A program made the position numbers and the translations under genes. DNA of 64,000 bases from an uncultured Alistipes sp. (GTDB lineage: Bacteria; Bacteroidota; Bacteroidia; Bacteroidales; Rikenellaceae). Shown here one piece after another: positions 49,943 through 57,791 of this stretch (position 1 is the stretch's first letter; each line of letters starts with the position of its first letter). The stretch lies in assembly GCA_937911745.1 (NCBI GenBank), contig CALDPX010000058.1:1-64000 (forward strand), given 5' to 3'. The notes under the pieces were generated by a model, which saw nothing but the letters and a program-made list of their open reading frames with translations, was not told the origin of the DNA and did no database searches.

Positions 49943-51418
49943 ATGAAACATTACATCGCTTTTGATTTGGGTGCAACAAGCGGTCGCACCATCCTCGGCT
50001 CTGTGGACGATGGGGTACTCACTATGGAGGAACTTACACGTTTCCCCAATGCCACATTACCCATCGGTGGACACCTCTATTGGAACATTTTTTCGCTCTA
50101 TGAGCACCTCTTGGAGGGACTTAGGGCGGCTGCCTCGAAGGGCATAGAGATTGAGTCGATAGGCATCGACACTTGGGGTGTGGATTTCGTCTTTGTGGGC
50201 GAAGATGGCTCGGTGCTCGGGGCACCATATTCCTACCGCGATCCTCACACCGAGGGGGCGCCCGAGAGATTTTTCCAAAAGGCTATGCCACGAGAGAGGC
50301 TCTATGAACTCACAGGCATTCAGGTTATGAATTTCAACTCGGTTTTCCAACTCCATACCCTACGAGAGAATGGTTCCTCGCAACTCGCGGCAGCAGCGCA
50401 TTTGCTCTTTATGCCCGATGCGCTCTCGTGGATGCTGACGGGCAGGATGGTAACCGAATACACCATTGCCTCCACGTCGGCAATGCTCAACCCCCGCACC
50501 AAAGAGTTGGATGGCAAAATTCTCTCGGTGCTCGATATTAAGGAGGGTGTTTTCCCGCCCATTGTTATGCCGGGTTACACCATAGGCACTCTGCGCCGAG
50601 AGATTGCCGAGAGTGTGGGTTTGGGAGAGGTGCCCGTTGTGGCAGTGGCAGGACACGATACAGCCTCGGCAGTGGCAGCAGTGCCCGCCCGCAACCCTAA
50701 TTTTGCCTATCTCTCTTCGGGAACTTGGTCGCTGATGGGGGTGGAGGTTGCAGAGCCCGTGATAACTCCCCAGACCGAGAGGCTCAATCTTACCAACGAA
50801 GGAGGTGTTGAGGGTACAACCCGACTGCTGAAAAACATCACAGGTATGTGGATTGTGGAGCAGTGCTTGGCGGAGTGGCGCAAGAAGGGACGTGGCTACT
50901 CCTATCCCGAGATGGTGCGCTTGGCAGAGGAGGCAGACCATTTCGTGCGAATGATAGATCCCGATGATGCACTCTTCTCCTCGCCCCGCAGTATGACCAC
51001 TGCCATTGACGAGTACCTTGCTCGGACGGGACAGCCCGCTGCCGAGTGCGATGGCGACTACTTGGCGTGTGCCTTCGAGTCGCTTGCGCTGAAATATCGC
51101 TTTGTGCTGGGGATGTTTAGGGAGGTTGCCGAATTCCCTATTGAGAGGCTTCACATCATCGGCGGAGGCTCCAAAAATCCGCTACTGAACCAATACACCG
51201 CCTCCTCAATAGGCTTGGAGGTCATTTCCGGACCCTCGGAGGCAACCGCCATAGGCAACATTATGCTTCAAGCCAAAGCGGCAGGGCAGGTGGGTTCGCT
51301 TGCCCAGATGCGCGAGATGATTGCCCGTTCCACAGAAACAGCAACCTACCAGCCCCAAGATGGCGCACTATGGGAGGCTGCCTATCAGAAATTCCTGACA
51401 ATTACAAATCTTAAATAA
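49943..51418 (+). CDS. rhaB: Rhamnulokinase
   Basis: 491 residues, FGGY kinase family. N-terminal phosphate-binding motif FDLGATSGR at 6-14, SIGIDTWGVDFVFV, the GHDTASAVAAVP loop, LSSGTWSLMGVE and the IIGGGSKNPLLNQ adenosine motif. Phosphorylates L-rhamnulose at C1. Bacteroides work calls it rhaK. First gene of rhaB-A-T-D; the start at 49943 fits the promoter. 15 bases separate it from rhaA. Confidence 0.95.
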   Translation: MKHYIAFDLGATSGRTILGSVDDGVLTMEELTRFPNATLPIGGHLYWNIFSLYEHLLEGLRAAASKGIEIESIGIDTWGVDFVFVGEDGSVLGAPYSYRDPHTEGAPERFFQKAMPRERLYELTGIQVMNFNSVFQLHTLRENGSSQLAAAAHLLFMPDALSWMLTGRMVTEYTIASTSAMLNPRTKELDGKILSVLDIKEGVFPPIVMPGYTIGTLRREIAESVGLGEVPVVAVAGHDTASAVAAVPARNPNFAYLSSGTWSLMGVEVAEPVITPQTERLNLTNEGGVEGTTRLLKNITGMWIVEQCLAEWRKKGRGYSYPEMVRLAEEADHFVRMIDPDDALFSSPRSMTTAIDEYLARTGQPAAECDGDYLACAFESLALKYRFVLGMFREVAEFPIERLHIIGGGSKNPLLNQYTASSIGLEVISGPSEATAIGNIMLQAKAAGQVGSLAQMREMIARSTETATYQPQDGALWEAAYQKFLTITNLK

Positions 51419-51433
51419 AAATCACACACTACT

Positions 51434-52690
51434 ATGGACAAAAAACTCATTGAACAGGCTTACGAGATTGCCAAAGCACGCTATGCTGCCATTGGCATTG
51501 ATACCGAGAAGGCTCTTGCCAAACTCCAAAATATCCAGATTTCGATGCACTGCTGGCAGGCAGACGATGTTACCGGTTTTGAGAATCAAGGAGGAGAATT
51601 GACGGGAGGTATTCAGGCTACGGGCAACTACCCCGGCAAGGCTCGCAACATTGAGGAACTACGCTCCGACATCCTCAAAGCACTCAGCCTCATTGGTGGC
51701 TCGCACCGAGTAAATCTCCACGAGATTTATGGCGAGTTTGGTGGCGAAGTGGTAGACCGCGACAAGGTGGAGGTGAAACACTTTGCGGGCTGGATTGAGT
51801 GGGCAAAAAGAAACGGTCTTAAACTCGACTTCAACTCAACCTCCTTCTCGCATCCTCTCTCGGGCGACCTTTCGCTCTCCAATCCCGATCCTGAGATTCG
51901 CCGCTTCTGGATTGAGCACACCAAGCGTTGCCGCGAGATTGCAAACGCAATGGGCGAGGCTCAGGGCGACCCCTGCATCCTGAATGTATGGGTGCACGAT
52001 GGCTCGAAGGATATCACAGTAAACCGCTTGGAGTATCGCCGACTGCTGAAAGAGTCGCTCGATGAGGTATTTGCTACCAAGTATGAGTATATGAAGGATT
52101 GTGTGGAGTCGAAGGTGTTTGGTATAGGCTTGGAGAGTTATACCGTAGGCAGCAACGACTTCTATATTGGCTACGCCACCTCACGCGGCAAAATTGTGAC
52201 GCTCGATACGGGGCACTTCCACCCCACCGAGAGTATTGCCGACAAACTCTCCTCGCTGTTGCTCTTCACGCCCGAGGTTATGCTGCACGTTTCGCGCCCT
52301 GTACGTTGGGACTCCGACCACGTTACCATTATGAACGATGAGACTATGGACTTGTGCAAAGAGATTGTGCGCTGCGATGCACTCGATAGGGTACATATCG
52401 GCTTGGACTACTTCGATGCCTCCATCAATCGCATTGGCGCATATGTCATCGGCACTCGCGCCACTCAGAAATGCCTCTTGCAGGCTCTCTTGGAGCCTAT
52501 CGAAACTCTGCGCCGCCACGAGGCAAAGGGCGAAGGCTTCGAGCGTTTGGCACTGCTCGAAGAGGGCAAATCGTTGCCTTGGGGTGCAGTGTGGGATATG
52601 TTCTGTTTGCGCAACGGCGTGCCTGTTGGCGAGGAATACATTGCAGAAATTGAGAAATACGAGGCAGAGGTTACCTCGAAGAGAGTTTAG
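51434..52690 (+). CDS. rhaA: L-rhamnose isomerase
   Basis: 418 residues, family length. The N-terminal SMHCWQADDVTGFE and GIQATGNYPGKA stretch, HRVNLHEIYGEFGG, LDFNSTSFSHPL, NVWVHDGSKD, and the metal site region LDTGHFHPTESIADK with HVSRPVRWDSDHV are all RhaA signatures. Converts L-rhamnose to L-rhamnulose (manganese/zinc enzyme). The Bacteroides name is rhaI. Confidence 0.97.
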   Translation: MDKKLIEQAYEIAKARYAAIGIDTEKALAKLQNIQISMHCWQADDVTGFENQGGELTGGIQATGNYPGKARNIEELRSDILKALSLIGGSHRVNLHEIYGEFGGEVVDRDKVEVKHFAGWIEWAKRNGLKLDFNSTSFSHPLSGDLSLSNPDPEIRRFWIEHTKRCREIANAMGEAQGDPCILNVWVHDGSKDITVNRLEYRRLLKESLDEVFATKYEYMKDCVESKVFGIGLESYTVGSNDFYIGYATSRGKIVTLDTGHFHPTESIADKLSSLLLFTPEVMLHVSRPVRWDSDHVTIMNDETMDLCKEIVRCDALDRVHIGLDYFDASINRIGAYVIGTRATQKCLLQALLEPIETLRRHEAKGEGFERLALLEEGKSLPWGAVWDMFCLRNGVPVGEEYIAEIEKYEAEVTSKRV

Positions 52691-52713
52691 ATACAACACA
52701 AAGTTTTTTGCGT

Positions 52714-53727
52714 ATGAATACGGTTTTAGGACTTCTTATTATCGCCATTGGCAGTTTTTGCCAATCGAGCTCCTATGTGCCTATCAATAAGGTTAAGGAG
52801 TGGAGTTGGGAGAGTTATTGGCTCACCCAAGGCATCTTTGCGTGGATTCTCTTCCCCCTCTTGGGAGCACTTTTGGCGGTGCCCGAGGGTGGCTCGCTGT
52901 GGGCAATACTTACCTCGGACAATGCGGCGGCATTCGGAGCGTTTGGCTACGGAATTCTTTGGGGTGTTGGCGGTCTGACTTTCGGCTTGTCGATGCGCTA
53001 TTTGGGCGTCGCTTTGGGACAGTCCATCTCGCTCGGAACGTGCGCGGCTTTCGGAACGCTACTACCAGCGATTTTTGGTGGCGAAAACCTCTTCGAGGGC
53101 GAGGGCTTGGTGTTGCTGTTGGGTGTTATGCTCACCATCGCAGGCATCTCGGTCATCGGCTATGCAGGCTCGTTGCGCTCGAAACAGATGAGCCCCGAGG
53201 AGCAGAAGGCAGCCATCAAGGACTTTGCGCTCACCAAAGGTCTTTTGATTGCTCTTTTGGCAGGTGTTATGTCGGCTTGCTTCAACCTCGGACTCTCGGC
53301 AGGCGCCTCGCTGACGGTGGAGGGCGGTAATGCGCTCTTTAAGACTCTTCCCGCAACGCTTATGGTTACGCTCGGCGGTTTTGTTACCAATGCCGCCTAC
53401 TGCCTCTTCAAGAATGCCCGTAATCGCACATTCTCGGACTATGGTAAAAAGGGTGTGTTTGTAAATAACCTGCTCTTCTGTGCGCTGGCAGGTCTGTTGT
53501 GGTACTCGCAGTTCTTTGGATTGGGTATGGGTACGAGTCTTTTTGAGGAAGGCTCGGTACTTGTGACCTTCGCGTGGTGCATACTGATGGCTCTGAATGT
53601 GCTCTTCTCGAACCTTTGGGGTATAATCCTCAAAGAGTGGAAGGGTATTGGAGGCAAGACGGTTGCTGTGTTGGTGTCGGGTTTGGCACTGCTTGTTTTC
53701 TCGCTCGTATTCCCAAATTTGTTTTAA
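52714..53727 (+). CDS. rhaT: L-rhamnose-proton symporter
   Basis: 337 residues with ten membrane helices, RhaT family. SSSYVPINKVKEWSWESYWLTQGIFAWILFPLLGALLAVP near the start and MRYLGVALGQSISLGTCAAFGTLLPAIF are highly typical. The ATG at 52714 is chosen over a TTG six bases upstream. It sits 23 bases after rhaA and 3 bases before rhaD. Confidence 0.95.
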   Translation: MNTVLGLLIIAIGSFCQSSSYVPINKVKEWSWESYWLTQGIFAWILFPLLGALLAVPEGGSLWAILTSDNAAAFGAFGYGILWGVGGLTFGLSMRYLGVALGQSISLGTCAAFGTLLPAIFGGENLFEGEGLVLLLGVMLTIAGISVIGYAGSLRSKQMSPEEQKAAIKDFALTKGLLIALLAGVMSACFNLGLSAGASLTVEGGNALFKTLPATLMVTLGGFVTNAAYCLFKNARNRTFSDYGKKGVFVNNLLFCALAGLLWYSQFFGLGMGTSLFEEGSVLVTFAWCILMALNVLFSNLWGIILKEWKGIGGKTVAVLVSGLALLVFSLVFPNLF

Positions 53728-53730
53728 GGT

Positions 53731-54534
53731 ATGAAGTCAATACTCGATTTCCGCCCCAATTTGGCGGCAAAAATTGAAGAGGTGGCAGAGGTGGCAGGCT
53801 ACCTCTGGGATAAGGGATGGGCAGAACGTAATGGTGGTAACATCACAATAAACATCACCGAATTTGTCGACAAGGAGATAGCCTCAATGCCACCTCTGTC
53901 ACCAGCTCTACCCATCGGCTCCGTGCTGCCCCACCTAAAAGGTCAGTATTTCTTCTGCAAGGGCACCAATCGCCGTATGCGGGATCTGGCACGCCGCCCG
54001 ATGGAGAATGGCTCGGTAATTCGCATTTTGGGCGACTGTGCCCACTATGTAATCATTGCTGATGCGCTTGTCAAACCCACCTCCGAACTCGCCTCTCACC
54101 TTGCACTCCACAATCGTATGATTGCCGAGGGCAAGGGCTACAAAGCGGCTCTACATACCCATCCCATAGAACTTGTGGCTATGACCCACAAGAGGGAGTA
54201 TCTCGAAAAGGATGTTCTCACACGACTGTTGTGGAGTATGATTCCCGAAACGAGGGCTTTCTGCCCCAAAGGACTCGGCATTGTTCCCTACAAGATGCCC
54301 TCCTCGGTGGAGTTGGCAGATGCTACGGTGGCTCTTATGAGCGAGTACGATGTGGTGGCTTGGGAGAAACACGGTGTGTGTGCTGTGGGTTCCGACATTA
54401 TGGAGGCATTCGACCAGGTGGATGTGCTCAATAAATCGGCTCAAATCTACATAGCATCTCGCAATATGGGTTTTGAGCCCGAGGGTATGACTGATGAGCA
54501 GATGAATGAACTCAAAGAGGCGTTCAACCTCTAA
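53731..54534 (+). CDS. rhaD: Rhamnulose-1-phosphate aldolase
   Basis: 267 residues, class II aldolase/adducin fold. RNGGNITI (33-40) binds phosphate, E119 in TSEL is the catalytic acid, and zinc is held by H142 and H144 (ALHTHP) with a third His in WEKHGVCAVG. Splits L-rhamnulose 1-phosphate to DHAP and lactaldehyde. Last gene of the operon. No lactaldehyde reductase (the Bacteroides rhaO) follows. Confidence 0.95.
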   Translation: MKSILDFRPNLAAKIEEVAEVAGYLWDKGWAERNGGNITINITEFVDKEIASMPPLSPALPIGSVLPHLKGQYFFCKGTNRRMRDLARRPMENGSVIRILGDCAHYVIIADALVKPTSELASHLALHNRMIAEGKGYKAALHTHPIELVAMTHKREYLEKDVLTRLLWSMIPETRAFCPKGLGIVPYKMPSSVELADATVALMSEYDVVAWEKHGVCAVGSDIMEAFDQVDVLNKSAQIYIASRNMGFEPEGMTDEQMNELKEAFNL

Positions 54535-54566
54535 GAGTAGCACATTTTAACACTTTCCGCAAAAAA

Positions 54567-54605
54567 ACGGAGCGGGCTTCCACGGTGGAAGCCCGCTCCG
54601 TTTTT
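54567..54605 (+). terminator. Terminator of the rhamnose operon
   Basis: ACGGAGCGGGCTTCCAC directly joined to its inverse and followed by TTTTT; a 17-base-pair stem. The arm word GGGCTTCCAC is shared with the rplT terminator. Confidence 0.92.
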
Positions 54606-54689
54606 GCTTTCTTTTAGCCAACACACGCCACACGCAGCGTAGCGAAGAGTGTAAACAATGTTTACCTCATGGTGGTCTTGGGTGGATGA

Positions 54690-55184
54690 TTAGTTGCTGG
54701 TGGCTCGCAGACCGGTTGCCGAGTATTGGAAGGGAGTGCCGTCAAAGAGCAACACATCAACCTCCACATCCACACTCTCCGTGCCGTTGCGTTTGAGCAT
54801 AATTGTACCCGACTTCAAGGGACGATAGTGGGAGTAGTAGCATACGGGGTCTTCGTAGATAAAAATATAGTCGTCGTTGTGAAATCTAAGTTCCACATCC
54901 ACCTCTTTCCCGAGCAGTTCGGTGTGTACTCCAATAACTGCATAAGTTGTGGCTGTAAGCACCTCTTCCAAGGGAGATATTTTAAGCAGAAATTGAGGTC
55001 CCTCGGCTGTTACACAACTTGCAACGGGTATCTCTTGGTCGCCAAAATAGTAGTAACCATATTGGGGTGTGTTGGTGACATTGTTGTTTTCGCCAACACC
55101 CTCGTTATCAATCTCGCATCCCACCAAGCAGAAGAGCAAAGTCGTTGTCAGTGCCAAGTGCCATAGTGTATTTATCTTCTTCAT
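54690..55184 (-). CDS. Small surface lipoprotein, shares LLGKEVD motif with its neighbour
   Basis: 164 residues. Lipobox CLVGC at 19-23 followed by EIDNEG (acidic surface-export-like signal). Mature part is beta-rich; TELLGKEVDVELRFHND matches NSLLGKEVDITSLPSG in the next gene, so the two are distant paralogues. Co-transcribed with 55201-56529 (16-base gap). No enzyme motif. Function unknown; probably a surface glycan-binding or accessory protein. Confidence 0.75.
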   Translation of the reverse strand: MKKINTLWHLALTTTLLFCLVGCEIDNEGVGENNNVTNTPQYGYYYFGDQEIPVASCVTAEGPQFLLKISPLEEVLTATTYAVIGVHTELLGKEVDVELRFHNDDYIFIYEDPVCYYSHYRPLKSGTIMLKRNGTESVDVEVDVLLFDGTPFQYSATGLRATSN

Positions 55185-55200
55185 AGTCGTAAGGGTATTA

Positions 55201-56529
55201 TTATTCCGTTATGGTACAATCTCCCGAGTAGACGCACGAGAGGTCGTCGTAGCCCGTAAACTCAAAGTTCAGTCTTGGCGCCTCTTTGGGCGAGTCGAGG
55301 ATTGTCAGCGATGCCCAAATGGTACCGCTATCGCCATTTGCCTTGCTATAAGTACGCTCCTTGTAGGTCACTGTGAGGTTAGGACTCTGCGAGAAACCCT
55401 TAGCCTCGCCCGTAAAGAAGTTTTCGGGAACGTTGGCAGTAAAGACACTCTCGTCAGCAGCCGTAAGCGTCACAACCCACACATCAGTAGTGCAATCAAC
55501 CGCCGCGCCCACAAGTGCAATCTCTTGCTTTTTGTTACCCTTGCCGTAGGTTAGAATGTTGGTAACAACTTCGGGTCTGTAATCGTAGTCCATATACTCA
55601 CCATTACGCTCCACACCATACTCCATGCCTGCAATAGCAATATCCATCTTCACATTATAAACACCCTGCTGAGTGCAATGAACGCAGAAGTAGCCCGTTG
55701 CGCCCTGCATTTGTTCGGATGAGATGCTCAGAGAGTTGTCGGGATTGACATTGTCGACCATCTCAAAAGCAAAGGTGCTGCCACTTGGCAGAGAAGTGAT
55801 ATCTACCTCCTTGCCCAAGAGGGAATTAGAGAGTGTGAGCGAAATATACCAGCTGGCAATCTCCAACTCTCCTGCGTGCTCCAAACCTGCGGGGCTGAAC
55901 CAAAGGGTGGTGTTCTCTTCCCCCGTCTGATAGAAACTCGAACGCAAAGGTTTCATTTCGTTGCCACGATATATGATATCGGTAAGCAAGTTGAGTTCTG
56001 CATCGCATTCTAACTTTACTGCCAACTCCGTGTCATCGGCAAGTATCATCCAACCAACAAGACTTGCCTTACCATCTGCATATGAGATGGTCATTCTGCC
56101 ACTTGTGGCCTCCATGGGGTAATCGGGAGTGATGCCCTCAATTGGGACATTCACAAGAGTGGAAGCGATGGTAAAGAGTCTTTGTTCGGTGGTAACATCG
56201 AACGATTTGCCCACCAATAAGGGGCTAACTGCACCAAAAAAATAGTCGTCGCACTCGGCAAAAATCGCCTCAGCATCCGTAAATCCCTTTTGTGGCGTTG
56301 CCACAACAAGTAAATTCTCGCCCGACATCATGGCTGCTACGCTGCCAAAAGCATACTCCTGGTCGGCAATGGCGAAACTATTTGTCTCTATGAGTGCAGG
56401 ACGCTCGCTGACTGCGTAGTCTTTGAGCGTGAAAGCAGGCTCAGGTTTTTCGGGCTTCTCGCACGAGGTTACTAAGCATGCGAAGAGGCTGACACAAAAA
56501 AGTGTCAAAAGTTTCAGATGGGTTTTCAT
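55201..56529 (-). CDS. Surface lipoprotein, paralogous to neighbours
   Basis: 442 residues. Lipobox LVTSC at 19-23, then EKPEKPEP. Beta-rich, with two similar halves: LLVGKSFDVTTEQRLF and NSLLGKEVDITSLPSGSTF suggest an internal repeat about 130 residues apart. No catalytic motif. It lies 16 bases from both neighbours on the minus strand, within a three-gene unit driven from 57742. Confidence 0.75.
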   Translation of the reverse strand: MKTHLKLLTLFCVSLFACLVTSCEKPEKPEPAFTLKDYAVSERPALIETNSFAIADQEYAFGSVAAMMSGENLLVVATPQKGFTDAEAIFAECDDYFFGAVSPLLVGKSFDVTTEQRLFTIASTLVNVPIEGITPDYPMEATSGRMTISYADGKASLVGWMILADDTELAVKLECDAELNLLTDIIYRGNEMKPLRSSFYQTGEENTTLWFSPAGLEHAGELEIASWYISLTLSNSLLGKEVDITSLPSGSTFAFEMVDNVNPDNSLSISSEQMQGATGYFCVHCTQQGVYNVKMDIAIAGMEYGVERNGEYMDYDYRPEVVTNILTYGKGNKKQEIALVGAAVDCTTDVWVVTLTAADESVFTANVPENFFTGEAKGFSQSPNLTVTYKERTYSKANGDSGTIWASLTILDSPKEAPRLNFEFTGYDDLSCVYSGDCTITE

Positions 56530-56545
56530 ATCGTTGTTTTGTCTA

Positions 56546-57715
56546 TTAATATATCAACAGATTGTCGTTTGCAATACGCACATCGGCAGTGATGGTTACG
56601 GGCTCCGAGGAGCAGTCGTAGAGGGTACACGAGAGGTGGTGGCTACCGTCCTCGCCACGTTCCACAACAACTTCGCCATCGTCTATCCTACCAAAAGTTG
56701 CTCCCCAAAGACTATTGGCATACTCCACATACCAACTACCCGACCAATATGGTGCCGTAAAGCAGTCGGGGAGTCCTGCGATAGCCCTGAAAGGTACAAT
56801 TTTGTCCTTATCGATGGAGGTGTCGGGGTTGCGCTGCACGAAGGGATACCTGCCGGCAGGTACACCATCCTCTACACTGCTATCCCAAGGCACCAGAAGT
56901 TCCAAACGAAGCATCTTGCCATCACCCTCGGGTTTGCCCCATTGGTTAAACGTTATACCATCCTCGACAATAAAGAGCAACAAACAGCGGTAGCTCTCGT
57001 CCATACGATAGAAACAATCGCCCTTGTCCTGCAACTGCATCTTCGAGAGTGTGGTGAGGTTTATGTTGGAGGTTAGTGTGCTATTGGGAGTTTCAGGCTC
57101 CACATAGGAGGTGGGCTCAACGTTGCCACTCCACTCGAAGTAGCGTTTGCGGCACTTTTTACCCACCAAAATACCCTCAAAGGTGAATGTTCCGTCTGTG
57201 TTGGCGGTGATGGTGATGATGCCATCGTCCAGCAGGTCTGAGTCCATAGCGGTTTCGCCTTCGGCAATGTCGGCATAGAAGGTGCCGTCTGCCCTCTCTA
57301 TTCTACCATCGGGGAGGTCAATGTAGTCCATATAGCCACTCACAAAGGTGTTTCTTGAAAAGTCACCCGAGTTGTTTTGAGACTCATACACTCCTGCAAG
57401 GTAAGTCACATCGGCAGTCTGCTCTTCGTTGTAGGTCACATTGAGCAAGAGTTGCATGACGCATCCCGGTCCTATGGGGTTGCCATAGTCGTCAATCTCC
57501 ATGTCGGTGTAGAATTTCACAAGCCAGCCATCTGAGGTCTGTTCACCCACATCATCGCCCATGTAGGAAAACGAAGCATTGGTAAATACCACTCTTTGTG
57601 GCTCTGCCTCAACAAACTCATCGGGTCCGGTGGGAGTGGTGGGGGTTTGGGGTGTTTCACATGCCACCATCAGTAGCGAAACAACAGAGATTAAAATATG
57701 AAAATTGTGACGCAT
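56546..57715 (-). CDS. Surface lipoprotein, first of three
   Basis: 389 residues from the ATG at 57715. Lipobox LMVAC at 15-19, then a Thr/Pro linker (TPQTPTTPTGPDEFVE). Mature part is beta-rich with two similar sections (DGWLVKFYTDMEIDDYGNPIGPGCVMQLLLNV and GITFNQWGKPEGDGKMLRLELLVP), again a duplicated domain. Function unknown. The upstream open extension to 57826 has no signal and covers the promoter box, so it is rejected. Confidence 0.75.
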   Translation of the reverse strand: MRHNFHILISVVSLLMVACETPQTPTTPTGPDEFVEAEPQRVVFTNASFSYMGDDVGEQTSDGWLVKFYTDMEIDDYGNPIGPGCVMQLLLNVTYNEEQTADVTYLAGVYESQNNSGDFSRNTFVSGYMDYIDLPDGRIERADGTFYADIAEGETAMDSDLLDDGIITITANTDGTFTFEGILVGKKCRKRYFEWSGNVEPTSYVEPETPNSTLTSNINLTTLSKMQLQDKGDCFYRMDESYRCLLLFIVEDGITFNQWGKPEGDGKMLRLELLVPWDSSVEDGVPAGRYPFVQRNPDTSIDKDKIVPFRAIAGLPDCFTAPYWSGSWYVEYANSLWGATFGRIDDGEVVVERGEDGSHHLSCTLYDCSSEPVTITADVRIANDNLLIY

Positions 57716-57741
57716 AATTATCGTTATGGTTAAATTCTTTG

Positions 57742-57749
57742 CAAATATA
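57742..57749 (-). promoter_or_regulatory. -7 box for the three-lipoprotein unit
   Basis: CAAATATA on the plus strand (TATATTTG on the minus strand), 27 bases before the ATG at 57715. It lies within the short gap after the regulator gene. Confidence 0.55.
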
Positions 57750-57791
57750 TGTATGAATGACGAAAACCGCAATAGAGCAAAGATGTGTTTG

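Noticed and set aside
54651..54665. GTAAACAATGTTTAC palindrome as an operator
   Set aside because: It lies downstream of convergent genes and not near a promoter; it may be part of a weak terminator for the lipoprotein unit.
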